Origin: Acidobacteriaceae bacterium
GTDB lineage: Bacteria > Acidobacteriota > Terriglobia > Terriglobales > Acidobacteriaceae
Assembly (NCBI GenBank): GCA_025355385.1
Contig: JANXZS010000199.1
Location: 18,946-82,945, forward strand
Direction of reading: 5' to 3'
DNA: 64,000 nt
Both the position numbers and the translations under genes were made by a program. Of the stretch, positions 1 through 8,902 are shown in pieces. A model generated the notes under the pieces. The model was not told the origin of the DNA. It searched no databases and was given only the letters and a program-made list of their open reading frames with translations. Positions within the stretch are counted from its first letter, which is position 1; every line of letters begins with the position of its first letter.

Positions 1-2143
1 CTTCCTCTCCAGCTATGGAGTGTGTCTTGCGCGGATAAAGTTGGAGTTCGTAGGGGATGCCAGCCTCAATGAGACGCTCGATGAACTGGATCGAATTTCC
101 CATGTGTACATTATCGTCACCCGTCCCTTGGACCAGAAGCAGATGGCCCTTGAGATTCTGCGCGCCGTTGATCACGGAGAAGTCATGGTAGCCCTCAGCG
201 TTGTCTGCCGGGCTTCCAAGGTAGCGCTCTGTATAGGTGGAATCGTAGTTGCGCCAGTCGGTTACCGGGGCCACCGCAACTCCAGCGGCAAAGCGCGGCG
301 AATGGGTCATCGCATTCAACGTGAATGTGCCGCCCCAGCTCCATCCCCACCATCCCAGACGAGTGCGATCGAGTTGAGGAAAGCGCCCCAGGACGTCGTC
401 CAGCGCATGCAGCTGATCTTCTAGTTGCACGGCTCCAAAATTGTGATATGCGGCCTGTTCAAAGGCGCGGCCGCGTGCCCCCATACCGCGGTTGTCCACG
501 TGGAGAACAGCGTAGCCGTGCTGTACCAATAGTTGATCGAAGAGCAAGTCAGTTGACCATGCGTCTCGGACGGTCTGCGCGTGCGGTCCACCGTAAGGAT
601 TGACGATAAGTGGAACGCTTGCTTTTGCTGTATTGGCGGGAGGCAAAAGTAATTCTGCGTAGAGGACCGTTCCGTCTGAGGCTTTGCTCTCCAGGTTCTC
701 CGGCTTGACCAGCGAATATTCGCGTAGCTGCTTCGATTGCCAGAACGCCTTGCACGAACCCTTGATCGTGCACATGCTCACGACCGTAGGCGTCAGCCGG
801 CTGGAATAGGTGTCAGTATAAAAAGCCGAGTCGGGTGCCAGTGATGGATCATGGAAGCCTTTAGTCTGCGATATCCGATGCTTGCCGTTGCCGTCCATCT
901 GTATTGCCCAAATCTGCTGCTGCCGCGCGTCGCCTTCATTGGAAACGAAGTAGATGGTGTGGTGGCTCTCATCCAGACCAGCGATAGAGCTGACCTCAAA
1001 GTCTCCCTTGGTCAGCTGACTCTCAAGTTTGGCGATGGTTGGAGTGGCTGCGTCAAAGGAATAAAGGTATAGGTGCGTGTGTCCATCCTGCCAACTGGTT
1101 AGCGCAAAGTGAGACACGCCAAAGGTAATGTCGTATGACTCGTCAAGGTACTTATCGTCGTTCATGGCAAGCGCAAGGGTGGCAGTCCCTGCCCCAGGTT
1201 CAGCAAAGAAGATGTTGCGATGCTTATGATCCCGGCTCAAAGTTTCAATCCATAGGGTCTTTCGATTGACCCAGCCGAAGCGCGGTATGTAGTCCTGACT
1301 TTCCTGGGGCGGCAGCTTTATCCAGACGGTTTTACCACCGCTGCCGTTGACTACTCCCACACGGACCGCAGGATTGTTGTCGCCCGGTTGCGGGTATCGC
1401 TGGAGGTCGACTTGGGTGTGAGCCGGAATCCAATCCACCAGCGGATACTCGGGCACAGCAGTCTCATTCATCTGCAGATACGCGATCTGCCGGGAGTCCG
1501 GGGACCAGAAATAATTACTCCTTACGCCCAGTTCTTCCAGATACAGCCAATCCACCTGACCGTTGAGCATGTTGGAATCTTTGTTAATGCTCAACGAAGC
1601 GATTGGAGTTCCCGGTTTGCGCAACTGGCAAACATATACATTGTGATCGCGAATGAAGCTTAGAACAGTGCCGTCGGGCGAAAACTTTGGATCGTCACCA
1701 CTCGCAGCCCCGGAGAATGCCACTTGAATGCCGGTGCCGTTGCGCAGGTCGTAGAGCCACAGCTGACCGTTCGAGTCGAAGAGCAAATGGCGCGCGTCCG
1801 GACCCCAAACGTAGCCGGGCATGTTGTAGCGGGAGCGGTGATCCTTATCTTTCTCGGGGGTATTCGTGCTGATCAGGCTGGCCAGCTTCACACGTCCCAC
1901 CAGCACCGAAGCCTTTCCCGTGGTAGCCTCTACCTGCATCAAGTCGCCCTCCTCAGAGACGTAGGTGACACGGGCCCCGCCGGGAGCCCATGTCACCCCT
2001 TCCGGAGCTTTGCCCGTCAAGTTACCCTCGCGGTAGATGTCAGCGACGGTGAACGCCTTGGATGGCTGGGTATTTTGTGCGAAAGCGGCGAGAGAGGCGA
2101 TCGACGTCAATAGAACAGCGAACAACGGCAGAGAGGTATTCAA
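1..2143 (-). CDS. Dipeptidyl peptidase IV family serine peptidase (S9B), 3' end cut by window edge
   Basis: Secreted prolyl oligopeptidase-fold peptidase that should remove Xaa-Pro type dipeptides from peptides outside the cytoplasm. The reading frame is open from the left edge to an upstream TAA. I place the start at TTG 2143 because the next residues form a signal peptide (NTSLPLFAVLL then a small-residue region ending AFAQ); no ATG lies near it. The N-terminal two thirds show the beta-propeller style of DPP-IV (for example SPDSRQIAYLQMNE). The C-terminal hydrolase domain has the nucleophile in GWSWGG (Ser about 602), the acid in GTGDDNVH (Asp about 676-677) and the histidine in KTHS (His about 708), so only a short tail is missing. 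It is divergent from the zinc-ribbon gene at 2443. The family call is secure; the exact start is inferred. Confidence 0.9.
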   Translation of the reverse strand, partial: MNTSLPLFAVLLTSIASLAAFAQNTQPSKAFTVADIYREGNLTGKAPEGVTWAPGGARVTYVSEEGDLMQVEATTGKASVLVGRVKLASLISTNTPEKDKDHRSRYNMPGYVWGPDARHLLFDSNGQLWLYDLRNGTGIQVAFSGAASGDDPKFSPDGTVLSFIRDHNVYVCQLRKPGTPIASLSINKDSNMLNGQVDWLYLEELGVRSNYFWSPDSRQIAYLQMNETAVPEYPLVDWIPAHTQVDLQRYPQPGDNNPAVRVGVVNGSGGKTVWIKLPPQESQDYIPRFGWVNRKTLWIETLSRDHKHRNIFFAEPGAGTATLALAMNDDKYLDESYDITFGVSHFALTSWQDGHTHLYLYSFDAATPTIAKLESQLTKGDFEVSSIAGLDESHHTIYFVSNEGDARQQQIWAIQMDGNGKHRISQTKGFHDPSLAPDSAFYTDTYSSRLTPTVVSMCTIKGSCKAFWQSKQLREYSLVKPENLESKASDGTVLYAELLLPPANTAKASVPLIVNPYGGPHAQTVRDAWSTDLLFDQLLVQHGYAVLHVDNRGMGARGRAFEQAAYHNFGAVQLEDQLHALDDVLGRFPQLDRTRLGWWGWSWGGTFTLNAMTHSPRFAAGVAVAPVTDWRNYDSTYTERYLGSPADNAEGYHDFSVINGAQNLKGHLLLVQGTGDDNVHMGNSIQFIERLIEAGIPYELQLYPRKTHSIAGEE

Positions 2144-2255
2144 AGGCGGACCCCGGAGCAAAGTTTAGGCACTTAGCTTATTACACCATGCTGGATTGGT
2201 GGCTACGTATCTCCAGTGCGCGATTGCTCTGTCAACATTTGTCGAGAGGGTGGCC

Positions 2256-2287
2256 GCCAACACGTAACCCATTGATTACATGTTGGC
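2256..2287. promoter_or_regulatory. Inverted repeat in a divergent promoter region
   Basis: GCCAACA and TGTTGGC enclose GTAA and TTAC, giving a 12-position dyad with one mismatch around an 8-nt centre. It lies in the 299-nt space between the DPP-IV gene (start 2143, minus) and the zinc-ribbon gene (start 2443, plus), about 110 nt and 155 nt from their starts. It may be an operator or a hairpin. There is no T-run on either side, so a terminator is unlikely. I see no gene in 2144-2442. Confidence 0.35.
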
Positions 2288-2442
2288 TGTAGGTAATAGG
2301 GGAAAGTTGAGATCGTCCGTGTACTCGGATCACTCGTGGCAACCGACGATCACCGCGTAGCCAGTTGCGCGGGGATTCATGATCGACGTCCCCACCCCCA
2401 GCAGGAGCGACGCGGGCCGCTGCGTGCTGCAAGTGTTAAACT

Positions 2443-3261
2443 ATGAAGTATCGCATGAATCCATTAGCCGAACGCCTTATCCGTCTCCAGGCGGCCGATG
2501 AGCGAATCGCTCACCTGCTGGAAGCCATAGCCGTGTTGCCCCGGCATCTGGCTACTCTCGAACAGAAGCTTGAAAGCCAGAAACTCGCTCTCGCCGGGTT
2601 TGAAAAGGGACTCAAGACCGAAGAGGCTAAAAAGCGCGGCTTCGAAGTCGACATCAAGGATCACCAGCAAAAGATAGAGAAGTATCGTGAACAGTTGACT
2701 GCGGTCAAGACCAATGACCAATATGGTGCCCTGCAGCACGAAATCACCTTTGCCGAAGGCGAGATTCGCAAGCTCGAAGACCTAGAACTGCAGTGTATGG
2801 ACCGCAGCGAAAAACTGATTGCCAATCGTGCCGCGGCAGGGACGGAGCTTGCAGCCCAGACCGCTCATATAGAAGTAGAGAAAGATCTGGCGCGCTCTTC
2901 CGCTGGTGAACAACAGGCAGAACTATCAACGCACAAGGCCGATAGAGTATCCATTCGCGCTGGTGTCGAGTCGACAGTCCTGGCGAACTACGATCGCATC
3001 TCCTCAGCGAAGAAAACCGCTCTGGCGCGGGTGCAAGGCCAGCAATGCACGGGCTGCCAGATGTTTCTGCGTCCGCAAATGTGGAATATGGTTCGTGAAG
3101 TTGGCGCCCTGCTGACCTGCGAGAGCTGTGGACGACTGATGTACTACGATGCCTCAAAAGAGCCGGTACGCGAACCCAAGCCTGAGGTTCCCAAGGCTAA
3201 AAAACGCACGAAGAAAGTTTCGAATGAAGCGGTGGAGGTAACAGGGACGGCGGGAATCTAG
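2443..3261 (+). CDS. C4-type zinc-ribbon coiled-coil protein (DUF164 / CdsZ-like)
   Basis: Cytoplasmic protein with a long alpha-helical coiled coil (residues about 5-190, rich in Glu, Lys, Gln and Leu) and a C-terminal zinc ribbon. Four cysteines bind the metal: CTGC at 202/205 and CESC at 226/229. This is the architecture of the PF02591 zinc-ribbon family, whose role in most bacteria is undefined; the chlamydial member is linked to type III secretion and translation. The basic tail (KAKKRTKK) is probably disordered. The start at 2443 has no obvious Shine-Dalgarno, and an in-frame ATG at 2455 is a good alternative. Its stop codon overlaps by one base the GTG of a degraded 5'-nucleotidase reading frame. 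Confidence 0.85.
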   Translation: MKYRMNPLAERLIRLQAADERIAHLLEAIAVLPRHLATLEQKLESQKLALAGFEKGLKTEEAKKRGFEVDIKDHQQKIEKYREQLTAVKTNDQYGALQHEITFAEGEIRKLEDLELQCMDRSEKLIANRAAAGTELAAQTAHIEVEKDLARSSAGEQQAELSTHKADRVSIRAGVESTVLANYDRISSAKKTALARVQGQQCTGCQMFLRPQMWNMVREVGALLTCESCGRLMYYDASKEPVREPKPEVPKAKKRTKKVSNEAVEVTGTAGI

Positions 3262-3434
3262 TGCCCCAGAGGGCGAGAAAGCGAATCGCCGTCGACATGG
3301 ATGAAGTCTTCGCCGATCAGTACACGGCCCCACACAATCTGCGATCTTCTGGCTACCCTCGCGTGGACAATTGGCGACAGGTAGCCCAGTTTTTTGATAT
3401 CCCCGAGAGGGATGCCGCCGAGTTGGACAGGTAG
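3261..3434 (+). pseudogene. Internally deleted 5'(3')-deoxyribonucleotidase-like (NT5C) remnant
   Basis: A 57-codon frame starts at GTG 3261 and ends at TAG 3432-3434. It begins with RIAVDMDEVFAD, the DxDxV motif that opens NT5C-type HAD phosphatases. It then continues directly with YTAPHNLRSSGYPRVDNW, which resembles the extreme C-terminus of the same family as found in acidobacteria (a sugar/phosphate-pocket tail of the form FSAPHN..GY.RV..W). The roughly 120-130 residues that should lie between, including the remaining HAD motifs, are absent. The simplest reading is an in-frame deletion that left the two ends joined. It follows the zinc-ribbon gene with a one-base overlap, so it may still be translated, but it cannot be an active phosphatase. 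Family assignment is from remembered motifs, not a search. Confidence 0.6.
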
Positions 3435-3541
3435 GGGCGCATCCCGTTTCCCCTGTTCAGTATTATCTTGCGAGGGCACCGCAGGCCTCGCGAACAGCTG
3501 CGCTTGGCTTCAAATACGCCCTAAGCATCGGCTTCGTTCGA

Positions 3542-4348
3542 CTAGCTCGTTCCGGCGTTTCTTTCCACTGAGACGGGTTGAAGTGGAGACACGCCAGATG
3601 ACTTGGCGGCATCCCGGATGGTGGTGGGTTGCTTCGAGTTCGGGACAGCCGTTAATGACTTCAGCCCAAAAGAAGTTCCCATTGGCCTGAGATTCATAGT
3701 TGGCTGCGTCGTCGCCTGTTGATGCATGGTCACGATAATCGCCGCGGCCGGAGCCTTACCCAGACAGCGATATGCATGCGGCGTGCTGGCATCGAAATAC
3801 ACCCCGTCTCCCGCCTCAATAACATGGACCTTGTCAGAATGCCGGATCTCGAGCTCACCCTCCAGAAGGTAAAAAAATTCATAACCCGGATGGACGTGCG
3901 GACGCACTTCGGCTGTCTTTTTAAGTGGGACGAACTCGGCGTAATAGGGATCAAGTTGCCGATCGGGGACCATGTAGCCGAGGCTTTCGAAATAGTAGGT
4001 GGGATCCTCAACCCCGGTCTGCGGAAGGCGAACGCGCTCCTTCTTCTTATGCACGCGAAATAGTGTATGCGGTTCCGTTTCAAAGAAGTAGGAGAGGTCT
4101 TTGCTAAATACCATAGCGACGCGCGCCAGATTCCTGAGGGTGGGAACCACGCGACCTGTCTCAAGCTGGGATAAAAAGCTGGCCGAGAGACCGGTATGCT
4201 TCCCTAGTTCTACCAGACCCATGGATTTCTTTAGTCGAAGACGCTTGATGCGTTCCCCGATGTGTTTTTCCGTGATAAAACTTTCGGCGCTGCTTGCATC
4301 GATCGCCGAAGTGGCCACGTCATCTTTCAGCTCGGGCTTGGGGTTCAT
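3542..4348 (-). CDS. XRE-family transcriptional regulator with C-terminal cupin domain
   Basis: DNA-binding regulator with an N-terminal helix-turn-helix (residues about 30-85, with GLSASFLSQLETGRVVPTL as the recognition part) and a cupin_2 sensor domain (about 150-205, with the metal-type motif HVHPGYEFFYLLEGELE and a late PHAYR). This is the PuuR/SutR-like layout, in which the cupin senses a small molecule. I prefer ATG 4348 (MNPKPEL) because GAGG lies upstream; the frame also offers GTG at 4369. It is divergent from the epimerase gene at about 4.5 kb with a 150-nt AT-richer gap, so it may regulate itself and that neighbour. The ligand cannot be told from sequence. Confidence 0.88.
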   Translation of the reverse strand: MNPKPELKDDVATSAIDASSAESFITEKHIGERIKRLRLKKSMGLVELGKHTGLSASFLSQLETGRVVPTLRNLARVAMVFSKDLSYFFETEPHTLFRVHKKKERVRLPQTGVEDPTYYFESLGYMVPDRQLDPYYAEFVPLKKTAEVRPHVHPGYEFFYLLEGELEIRHSDKVHVIEAGDGVYFDASTPHAYRCLGKAPAAAIIVTMHQQATTQPTMNLRPMGTSFGLKSLTAVPNSKQPTTIRDAAKSSGVSPLQPVSVERNAGTS

Positions 4349-4497
4349 ATGCAATTCTTTTGACCTCACTCAACAGATGCGACTGACGAATAGAATGTTG
4401 CTAAAACTAAAATATTTTCCATTACGGTGAAACGCAATCCGCATAACTTCCATCTCTTAGACAGACTACGATGCAGAATGGACAACGGATTGAGCCC

Positions 4498-5418
4498 ATG
4501 CGTGCAAATGTTCTTCTGAGCGGTGCTTCGGGGATGATCGGAGAGGCACTGCGAGCATCCCTTGCCCGGAAATCCATTGCGGCCATGCGCCTCGTCAGGG
4601 GGCCAGGCGATCCCCAACCTGCCGAGTTCCGCTGGAATCCCGAAGCGACCTCGCCGGAACAGTCCATTCCCCCGATGCTAGCTTCCTTTCCTTTCGACGC
4701 AGCAATTCACCTGTCAGGAGCAAGTGTTGCAGGGCACCGGTGGACGACTGGCTATCGGGACCAGCTTCGTCGCAGTCGCATTGTTACCACGCGCGCCCTT
4801 TGCGAACTTTTGCGTGGTCTGCCGCAACCGCCGCGCGTGCTGATTTGCGCATCCGCGATTGGTATTTACGGCGACCGGGGCAGCCAAATCCTTGACGAGA
4901 ACTCCCCGCCTGGTACGGGATTCCTAGCCGATCTGTGCCGGGAATGGGAGGCTGCGGCGCAAGTGGCCGACGATGCCGGCATCCGCGTGGTTCATCTGCG
5001 CTTTGGCATTGTGCTGGGGGCGAGCGGCGGTGCGCTGGCAAAACTGTTACCGGTCTTCAGGCTCGGAGGAGGTGGCAAGCTGGGGAGCGGCCATCAGTGG
5101 ATGAGTTGGGTTACGTTGCCCGACGTCGTGCGAGCTATCCTATTTGCCATTGAGAGGCCCGATCTGCGAGGTGCGATCAATGTGACTGCTCCCCACCCGG
5201 TCACGAACGAGGAATTTACCCGTGCCCTGGGACGGGTGCTGCATCGGCCGACCGTCTTCGCCGTTCCTGCAATGGCTTTGAAGCTTGCATTTGGTGAAAT
5301 GGCGGAGGGCACCCTGCTGGCAAGCACCCGCGTGCTGCCAGGGCGCCTATCCAGCGCAGGTTTTCGATTTGAGCAGGAAGAGATTGAGCCTGCCTTGCGC
5401 TCTCTGCTGGCGAAGTGA
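4498..5418 (+). CDS. NAD(P)-dependent epimerase, TIGR01777 (YfcH/SulA-like) family
   Basis: Short-chain dehydrogenase/reductase-fold protein of the TIGR01777 family; the substrate is unknown for nearly all members. The N-terminal Rossmann motif is SGASGMIG, followed by the family signatures HLSGASVAGHRWT and SRIVTTRALCELL, then ASAIGIYGDRG and a C-terminal DUF1731-type segment ending in FRFEQEEIEPALRSLL. Start at ATG 4498 (MRANVLLSG) gives the usual length of about 306 residues; ATG 4471 in frame is possible and adds nine residues. It stands alone on the plus strand, divergent from the XRE-cupin regulator. No adjacent pathway genes suggest a substrate. Confidence 0.88.
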   Translation: MRANVLLSGASGMIGEALRASLARKSIAAMRLVRGPGDPQPAEFRWNPEATSPEQSIPPMLASFPFDAAIHLSGASVAGHRWTTGYRDQLRRSRIVTTRALCELLRGLPQPPRVLICASAIGIYGDRGSQILDENSPPGTGFLADLCREWEAAAQVADDAGIRVVHLRFGIVLGASGGALAKLLPVFRLGGGGKLGSGHQWMSWVTLPDVVRAILFAIERPDLRGAINVTAPHPVTNEEFTRALGRVLHRPTVFAVPAMALKLAFGEMAEGTLLASTRVLPGRLSSAGFRFEQEEIEPALRSLLAK

Positions 5419-5564
5419 TACGCAGAGCATTTCCCCTGATCCTTTGGTGTGGCGAGGTTTCGCGCGATATGCGCTTCTTTGGTGCGGCCGCCGCGCTGAC
5501 GTTTGCCTGCCTCGCGACGCTGCCAACGAGAGAAATCTACCGGCTCTGCTAGGCTCAAGGGAAG

Positions 5565-6677
5565 ATGATTTGCCAGCCCGGGGAGGACGACAGAGCAACG
5601 CGCAGGATTTACCGCGCTGCTTCGATGTTTTTTTTCATGACAGCTACACTGCTCGCTGGATGCGGAACTCCAGCGGCACCGCTGGCCCCCACTCTGAAGC
5701 TACCGGAGCCGCCGAAGGATCTGAGCGCGATCCGAAGCGACAATAAGGTCCACCTGAAATGGACCATGCCTCGCCGCTCCACTGACAACATCTTGCTAGA
5801 AGGCACCGTAGGGGTGTTCGTGTGGCGCACTCCCGGAAGTGGTAAGGGTGAGTTGGTGGGCGATTTGAACGTCGCACCGGGGCTTGCAGGGGAGCTCGCC
5901 GACCAGTTGCCGCCGCAGCTGCAAACCGGATCGCCTCGTCTGATCTTTTATACAGTTGAGTTGCTGAACCATCTGGGGCACTCGGCTGGCCTATCGAATA
6001 TGGCTTACTCGTCTGCCGGGGCTGCTCCACCTTCAGTAATGGATCTCTCTGCCGAGGTGTGGGCAGATGGTGTCGACCTTCATTGGAAGCAGTACCATTC
6101 AGAAGCGGCACCCGATATGCTCCGGATCCACAGGAAGTTGCTGGATCCGGCAGATGCAAAGAAGTCGTCCGAGAGTAGCGGTCCGGAGCCGGTAATGCTG
6201 ACCTTGCTTGTAAAGCCCAAAGACGGCAAAGATCGCGGGGAGGCGCTGGACGCAACCGCGATGTTCGGCCGCCGCTATGAGTATTGGATTGAACGAGTGG
6301 CGCAGGCCAACCTGGAAAGCCATTCCATCGAACTTCTAAGCGGGCCCAGCAACGTCGTTCAGATAGAGACGAAGGATGTATTTCCCCCAAAGCCCCCTCA
6401 GCAACTGGCAGCAGTTGCGGTGGAAGACCAGCACGTGATCGATCTATCCTGGTCGCCAAACACTGAAGCGGATCTGGCTGGCTATGTGGTCTACCGTAGC
6501 GAAGGCGGCGGCAAACCCGAGCGAGTGTCGCCAAGTAATACCCCGTTAGTCGCACCGTCCTTCCGGGACATCTCCGCGCTGCCCGGTCACAACTATCGCT
6601 ACTCCGTCAGTGCATTGGACCGGAGCGGAAATGAGAGCCCGCGCTCGATCGAGGCGGAAGAATCCCTCCCCCAGTAG
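5565..6677 (+). CDS. Lipoprotein with fibronectin type III-like repeats
   Basis: Predicted lipoprotein: a basic segment (RRIYRAAS), a hydrophobic stretch MFFFMTATLLAGC and the lipobox cysteine in LAGC, then a Pro-rich linker. The mature part looks like three tandem beta-sandwich units, each starting with a PPKDL/PPSVMDL/PPQQLAAV type strand and ending near a Tyr-rich strand (GHNYRYSVSALDRSGNES), which is the fibronectin type III pattern. No catalytic motif is visible. A role in envelope binding or assembly is only inferred. The start is uncertain: ATG 5565 gives a signal region with positive charge, while ATG 5625 would leave none. The next gene (FAH family) begins 22 nt downstream, so the two may be co-transcribed. 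Confidence 0.75.
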   Translation: MICQPGEDDRATRRIYRAASMFFFMTATLLAGCGTPAAPLAPTLKLPEPPKDLSAIRSDNKVHLKWTMPRRSTDNILLEGTVGVFVWRTPGSGKGELVGDLNVAPGLAGELADQLPPQLQTGSPRLIFYTVELLNHLGHSAGLSNMAYSSAGAAPPSVMDLSAEVWADGVDLHWKQYHSEAAPDMLRIHRKLLDPADAKKSSESSGPEPVMLTLLVKPKDGKDRGEALDATAMFGRRYEYWIERVAQANLESHSIELLSGPSNVVQIETKDVFPPKPPQQLAAVAVEDQHVIDLSWSPNTEADLAGYVVYRSEGGGKPERVSPSNTPLVAPSFRDISALPGHNYRYSVSALDRSGNESPRSIEAEESLPQ

Positions 6678-6699
6678 ACACTGCACTTAATGAGGAACA

Positions 6700-7485
6700 A
6701 TGAAGTATTGCCGCTTCCAAACGGAGAATGGACCGCAGTATGGCGAAGTGGTCGAGCGCAGCGGCCAGATGTGGATTAACCAGCTGATACCGCCACCGCC
6801 AGAGGATAGCGCCACCCAACTCTTCCGTGGAATTTTTGAGGCAATCCCCTTCGCGGCGGCGACCTTGCTGGCGCCGGTTACCCCTTCGAAGATCGTGTGC
6901 GTCGGTCGGAATTACCTGGATCATGCCAGAGAACTGGGAAACGATCTCCCCGCCGAACCGCTGCTGTTTCTCAAAGCGCCTTCTGCCCTGCTCGCTCCCG
7001 GTGGCACCATTTGGATCCCTCCTGCTTCCGAACGGGTGGACTTTGAAGGAGAGTTGGCCATCGTCATTGGCAAGCGTGCCAGCCGCATTGGCCCGGAGGA
7101 AGATGTGAAGCCCTATATCCGCGGCTACACCATCGTGAATGATGTGACCGCCCGGGATCTGCAAAATAAAGACGGCCAGTGGACGCGCGCGAAGGGCTTC
7201 GACACATTCTGCCCGGTGGGACCGATCGTATCGGACGAGATTGATCCGGCCGCGGGAGTGACCGTGGAAACACGGCTTAACGCCGAGGTTCGCCAGCATG
7301 GAACGACGCGGGATCTGATCTTCCCCGTCGCAGCCCTACTGCGCTATATAACGGCAGTAATGACTCTGGAACCGGGAGATCTGATCCCGACGGGGACCCC
7401 AGCCGGGGTGGGTCCAATGCATCGCGGGGATCGCATGGCGGTGACCATCGAAGGTCTTGGCACGCTGATGAATGTCGTGGGGTAA
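6700..7485 (+). CDS. Fumarylacetoacetate hydrolase (FAH) family protein
   Basis: Metal-dependent hydrolase, decarboxylase or isomerase of the FAH superfamily (COG0179), 261 residues. After a short N-terminal domain the catalytic core shows [13 protein letters not shown], the metal-binding acid motif [10 protein letters not shown] and the conserved NDVTARDLQ, then [10 protein letters not shown] and TPAGVG near the end. Members act on oxaloacetate, acylpyruvates or homoprotocatechuate-derived acids, so the substrate cannot be fixed. A Shine-Dalgarno AGGA lies just before ATG 6700. It follows the lipoprotein gene by 22 nt and is followed by a strong hairpin at 7548-7592. Confidence 0.88.
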   Translation: MKYCRFQTENGPQYGEVVERSGQMWINQLIPPPPEDSATQLFRGIFEAIPFAAATLLAPVTPSKIVCVGRNYLDHARELGNDLPAEPLLFLKAPSALLAPGGTIWIPPASERVDFEGELAIVIGKRASRIGPEEDVKPYIRGYTIVNDVTARDLQNKDGQWTRAKGFDTFCPVGPIVSDEIDPAAGVTVETRLNAEVRQHGTTRDLIFPVAALLRYITAVMTLEPGDLIPTGTPAGVGPMHRGDRMAVTIEGLGTLMNVVG

Positions 7486-7547
7486 GACAGTCGGCCTGAT
7501 TCGAATCGGTATCCGACCGCTGATCTATCGCCAAACAGCCTTTCAAA

Positions 7548-7592
7548 GCTCTGCAGCGAGCACTATTGGGACGTGAGCAACCGCTGCAGAGC
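7548..7592 (+). terminator. Hairpin downstream of the FAH-family gene
   Basis: Perfect 11-bp inverted repeat GCTCTGCAGCG / CGCTGCAGAGC with a 23-nt loop, starting 62 nt after the FAH stop. It is followed by GGATTTATG, which has only a short T-run. It probably terminates or stabilises the upstream transcript. Confidence 0.45.
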
Positions 7593-7691
7593 GGATTTAT
7601 GCTGTTGAGCAGGACGCTAACAACTCTTTAGCTACCTTCACCGAGCGTAGGCTTACTCACGAATTCACATCGTTAAAAGAAGGCAAGCCAG

Positions 7692-8123
7692 ATGACAAAG
7701 AAGCTCTTTCTTGTTTCGGTATTACTCCTCGCCATGGTGTCTTTTTCAAGGGGTCAGGTCATAACCCCCGGAGCAAAGGTCTATGTCGCTCCCATGGCAG
7801 ATAGTTTTGACGTATATGTATCGGCTGCACTACGGAAAAAGGATGTCCCACTCGTAGTCGTCACGTCAAAGGACGCTGCTGATTACATCCTTTCTGGAAC
7901 CTCCAATTCGCAGAAGGCTGGCTGGGCTAAGATAGCTTTCCTAGGTAACATACATTCCTCGGAAGAGGCGAGCATCACGTTGGCTGATGTCAAAACGAGC
8001 GTGGTTGTCTAGGCTTATAACGTCAATAAAGGCAGTTCAGCACGCGGCAAACAGAGTACAGCTGAAGCATGTGTCAAGCACCTTAAAGAAGAGATAGAAA
8101 AAGGACAGAAGGCCCCGAAGTAA
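7692..8123 (+). pseudogene. Small secreted protein gene interrupted by an in-frame TAG
   Basis: ATG 7692 opens a frame with a clear signal peptide (MTKKLFLVSVLLLAMVSFSRG) and a short mixed alpha/beta domain up to KTSVVV, where TAG occurs at 8010-8012. The same frame continues without another stop for 36 codons (AYNVNKGSSARGKQSTAEAC...) to TAA 8121-8123. The continuation has normal composition and a plausible amphipathic end, so the intact protein was probably about 143 residues with Trp (TGG) at the TAG. As written, the product is a 106-residue truncation. The domain is not one I can name. Base composition is lower in GC than in neighbours. A sequencing error is an alternative to a real nonsense mutation. 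Confidence 0.6.
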
Positions 8124-8183
8124 CCAGCTGAGTCAATGTCTTACTACGGACCGGTTGCGCACGCGGTAGCGGCCTAGAACGTT

Positions 8184-8774
8184 TTATTCGGTCCCATGCT
8201 GCGGCGCATCTTTCCACTGATGGCCGCAAGACTCACAGAACCATTCGTTGACCGGATCAGCCGATTCAAGCAGCGGATCCGGGGTGCCGCAGCGGGGACA
8301 ATCCGGAGACTCAAAATCCCCCGACTCTTTTGCCGCCTCGTATTGGTCCTTTGCTTCGTCTGAAATGGGCTGTGCAAGCACTTCTTGCGCGCGCTCTACA
8401 TCGTCGGGGGCGAGTTGCAGCCGGGGCATGGTACTGCCCGCTGAGGGTGGCGTGACCACCTTACTGAGAATCCCTGCTATCTCTAGAGACCAGTAGGCCA
8501 TGACAGCCTCCTCCAGAGTGCGAAAATTGCCGAGCAGAGCGTTTCCATCTGGGGTCATATCGATCGCCAGAGAGACTATCCCCGGCGCCTCGACCGATGG
8601 GCCGGGGCGGGATTCCGGCAATTCAAGCTTTCTACGCTGGAATTCCTCGCGCAAAACCTTCTGAGCGATGTCTGTCAAGTCCTCGTACTGCGCTGCCAGC
8701 TCTTTCAGTTCCCTGTCATACATGCTGCCATAGTGCTTTGCCAATCGCTGGTAGTCGCGCGCTTCATCGTTCAT
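8184..8774 (-). CDS. DUF2007-type protein with C-terminal zinc ribbon
   Basis: Cytoplasmic 196-residue protein. The N-terminal third is charged and helical (RELKELAAQYEDLTDIAQKV). A central alpha/beta segment (NFRTLEEAVMAYWSLEIAGI ... VERAQEVLAQPI) matches the DUF2007 putative signal-transducing fold. A C-terminal zinc ribbon has CPRCG and CESCG pairs. The function of the family is not established. It ends about 60 nt from the end of the interrupted small secreted-protein gene, facing it. It lies downstream of gyrA on the same strand, separated by a strong hairpin, so it probably has its own promoter. Confidence 0.75.
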   Translation of the reverse strand: MNDEARDYQRLAKHYGSMYDRELKELAAQYEDLTDIAQKVLREEFQRRKLELPESRPGPSVEAPGIVSLAIDMTPDGNALLGNFRTLEEAVMAYWSLEIAGILSKVVTPPSAGSTMPRLQLAPDDVERAQEVLAQPISDEAKDQYEAAKESGDFESPDCPRCGTPDPLLESADPVNEWFCESCGHQWKDAPQHGTE

Positions 8775-8838
8775 CGCTGGCTCCTCGGAAACACTCCGAG
8801 AGCGAAGTATAGCGGAGCCATTGAAAACGCATCGGAAC

Positions 8839-8874
8839 GAAGAGAGGGCGCCGATTACTCGACGCCCTCTCTTC
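8839..8874 (-). terminator. Terminator hairpin after gyrA
   Basis: Perfect 12-bp inverted repeat GAAGAGAGGGCG / CGCCCTCTCTTC with a 12-nt loop, 28 nt past the gyrA stop in the direction of transcription. Only a weak T tract follows (GTTCCGATGCGTTTTC), so termination may be Rho-assisted. Confidence 0.6.
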
Positions 8875-8902
8875 TAGTTGATCCTTCGACAAATCAGAGC
8901 AT

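Noticed and set aside
5644..6555. 303-codon frame antisense to the lipoprotein gene
   Set aside because: No start context and no domain; the sense frame has a signal peptide and repeated beta-sandwich pattern.
7494..7530. GATTCGAATC resembling the T-arm of a tRNA
   Set aside because: The flanking five bases cannot form a T-stem and no anticodon or acceptor arm is present on either strand.
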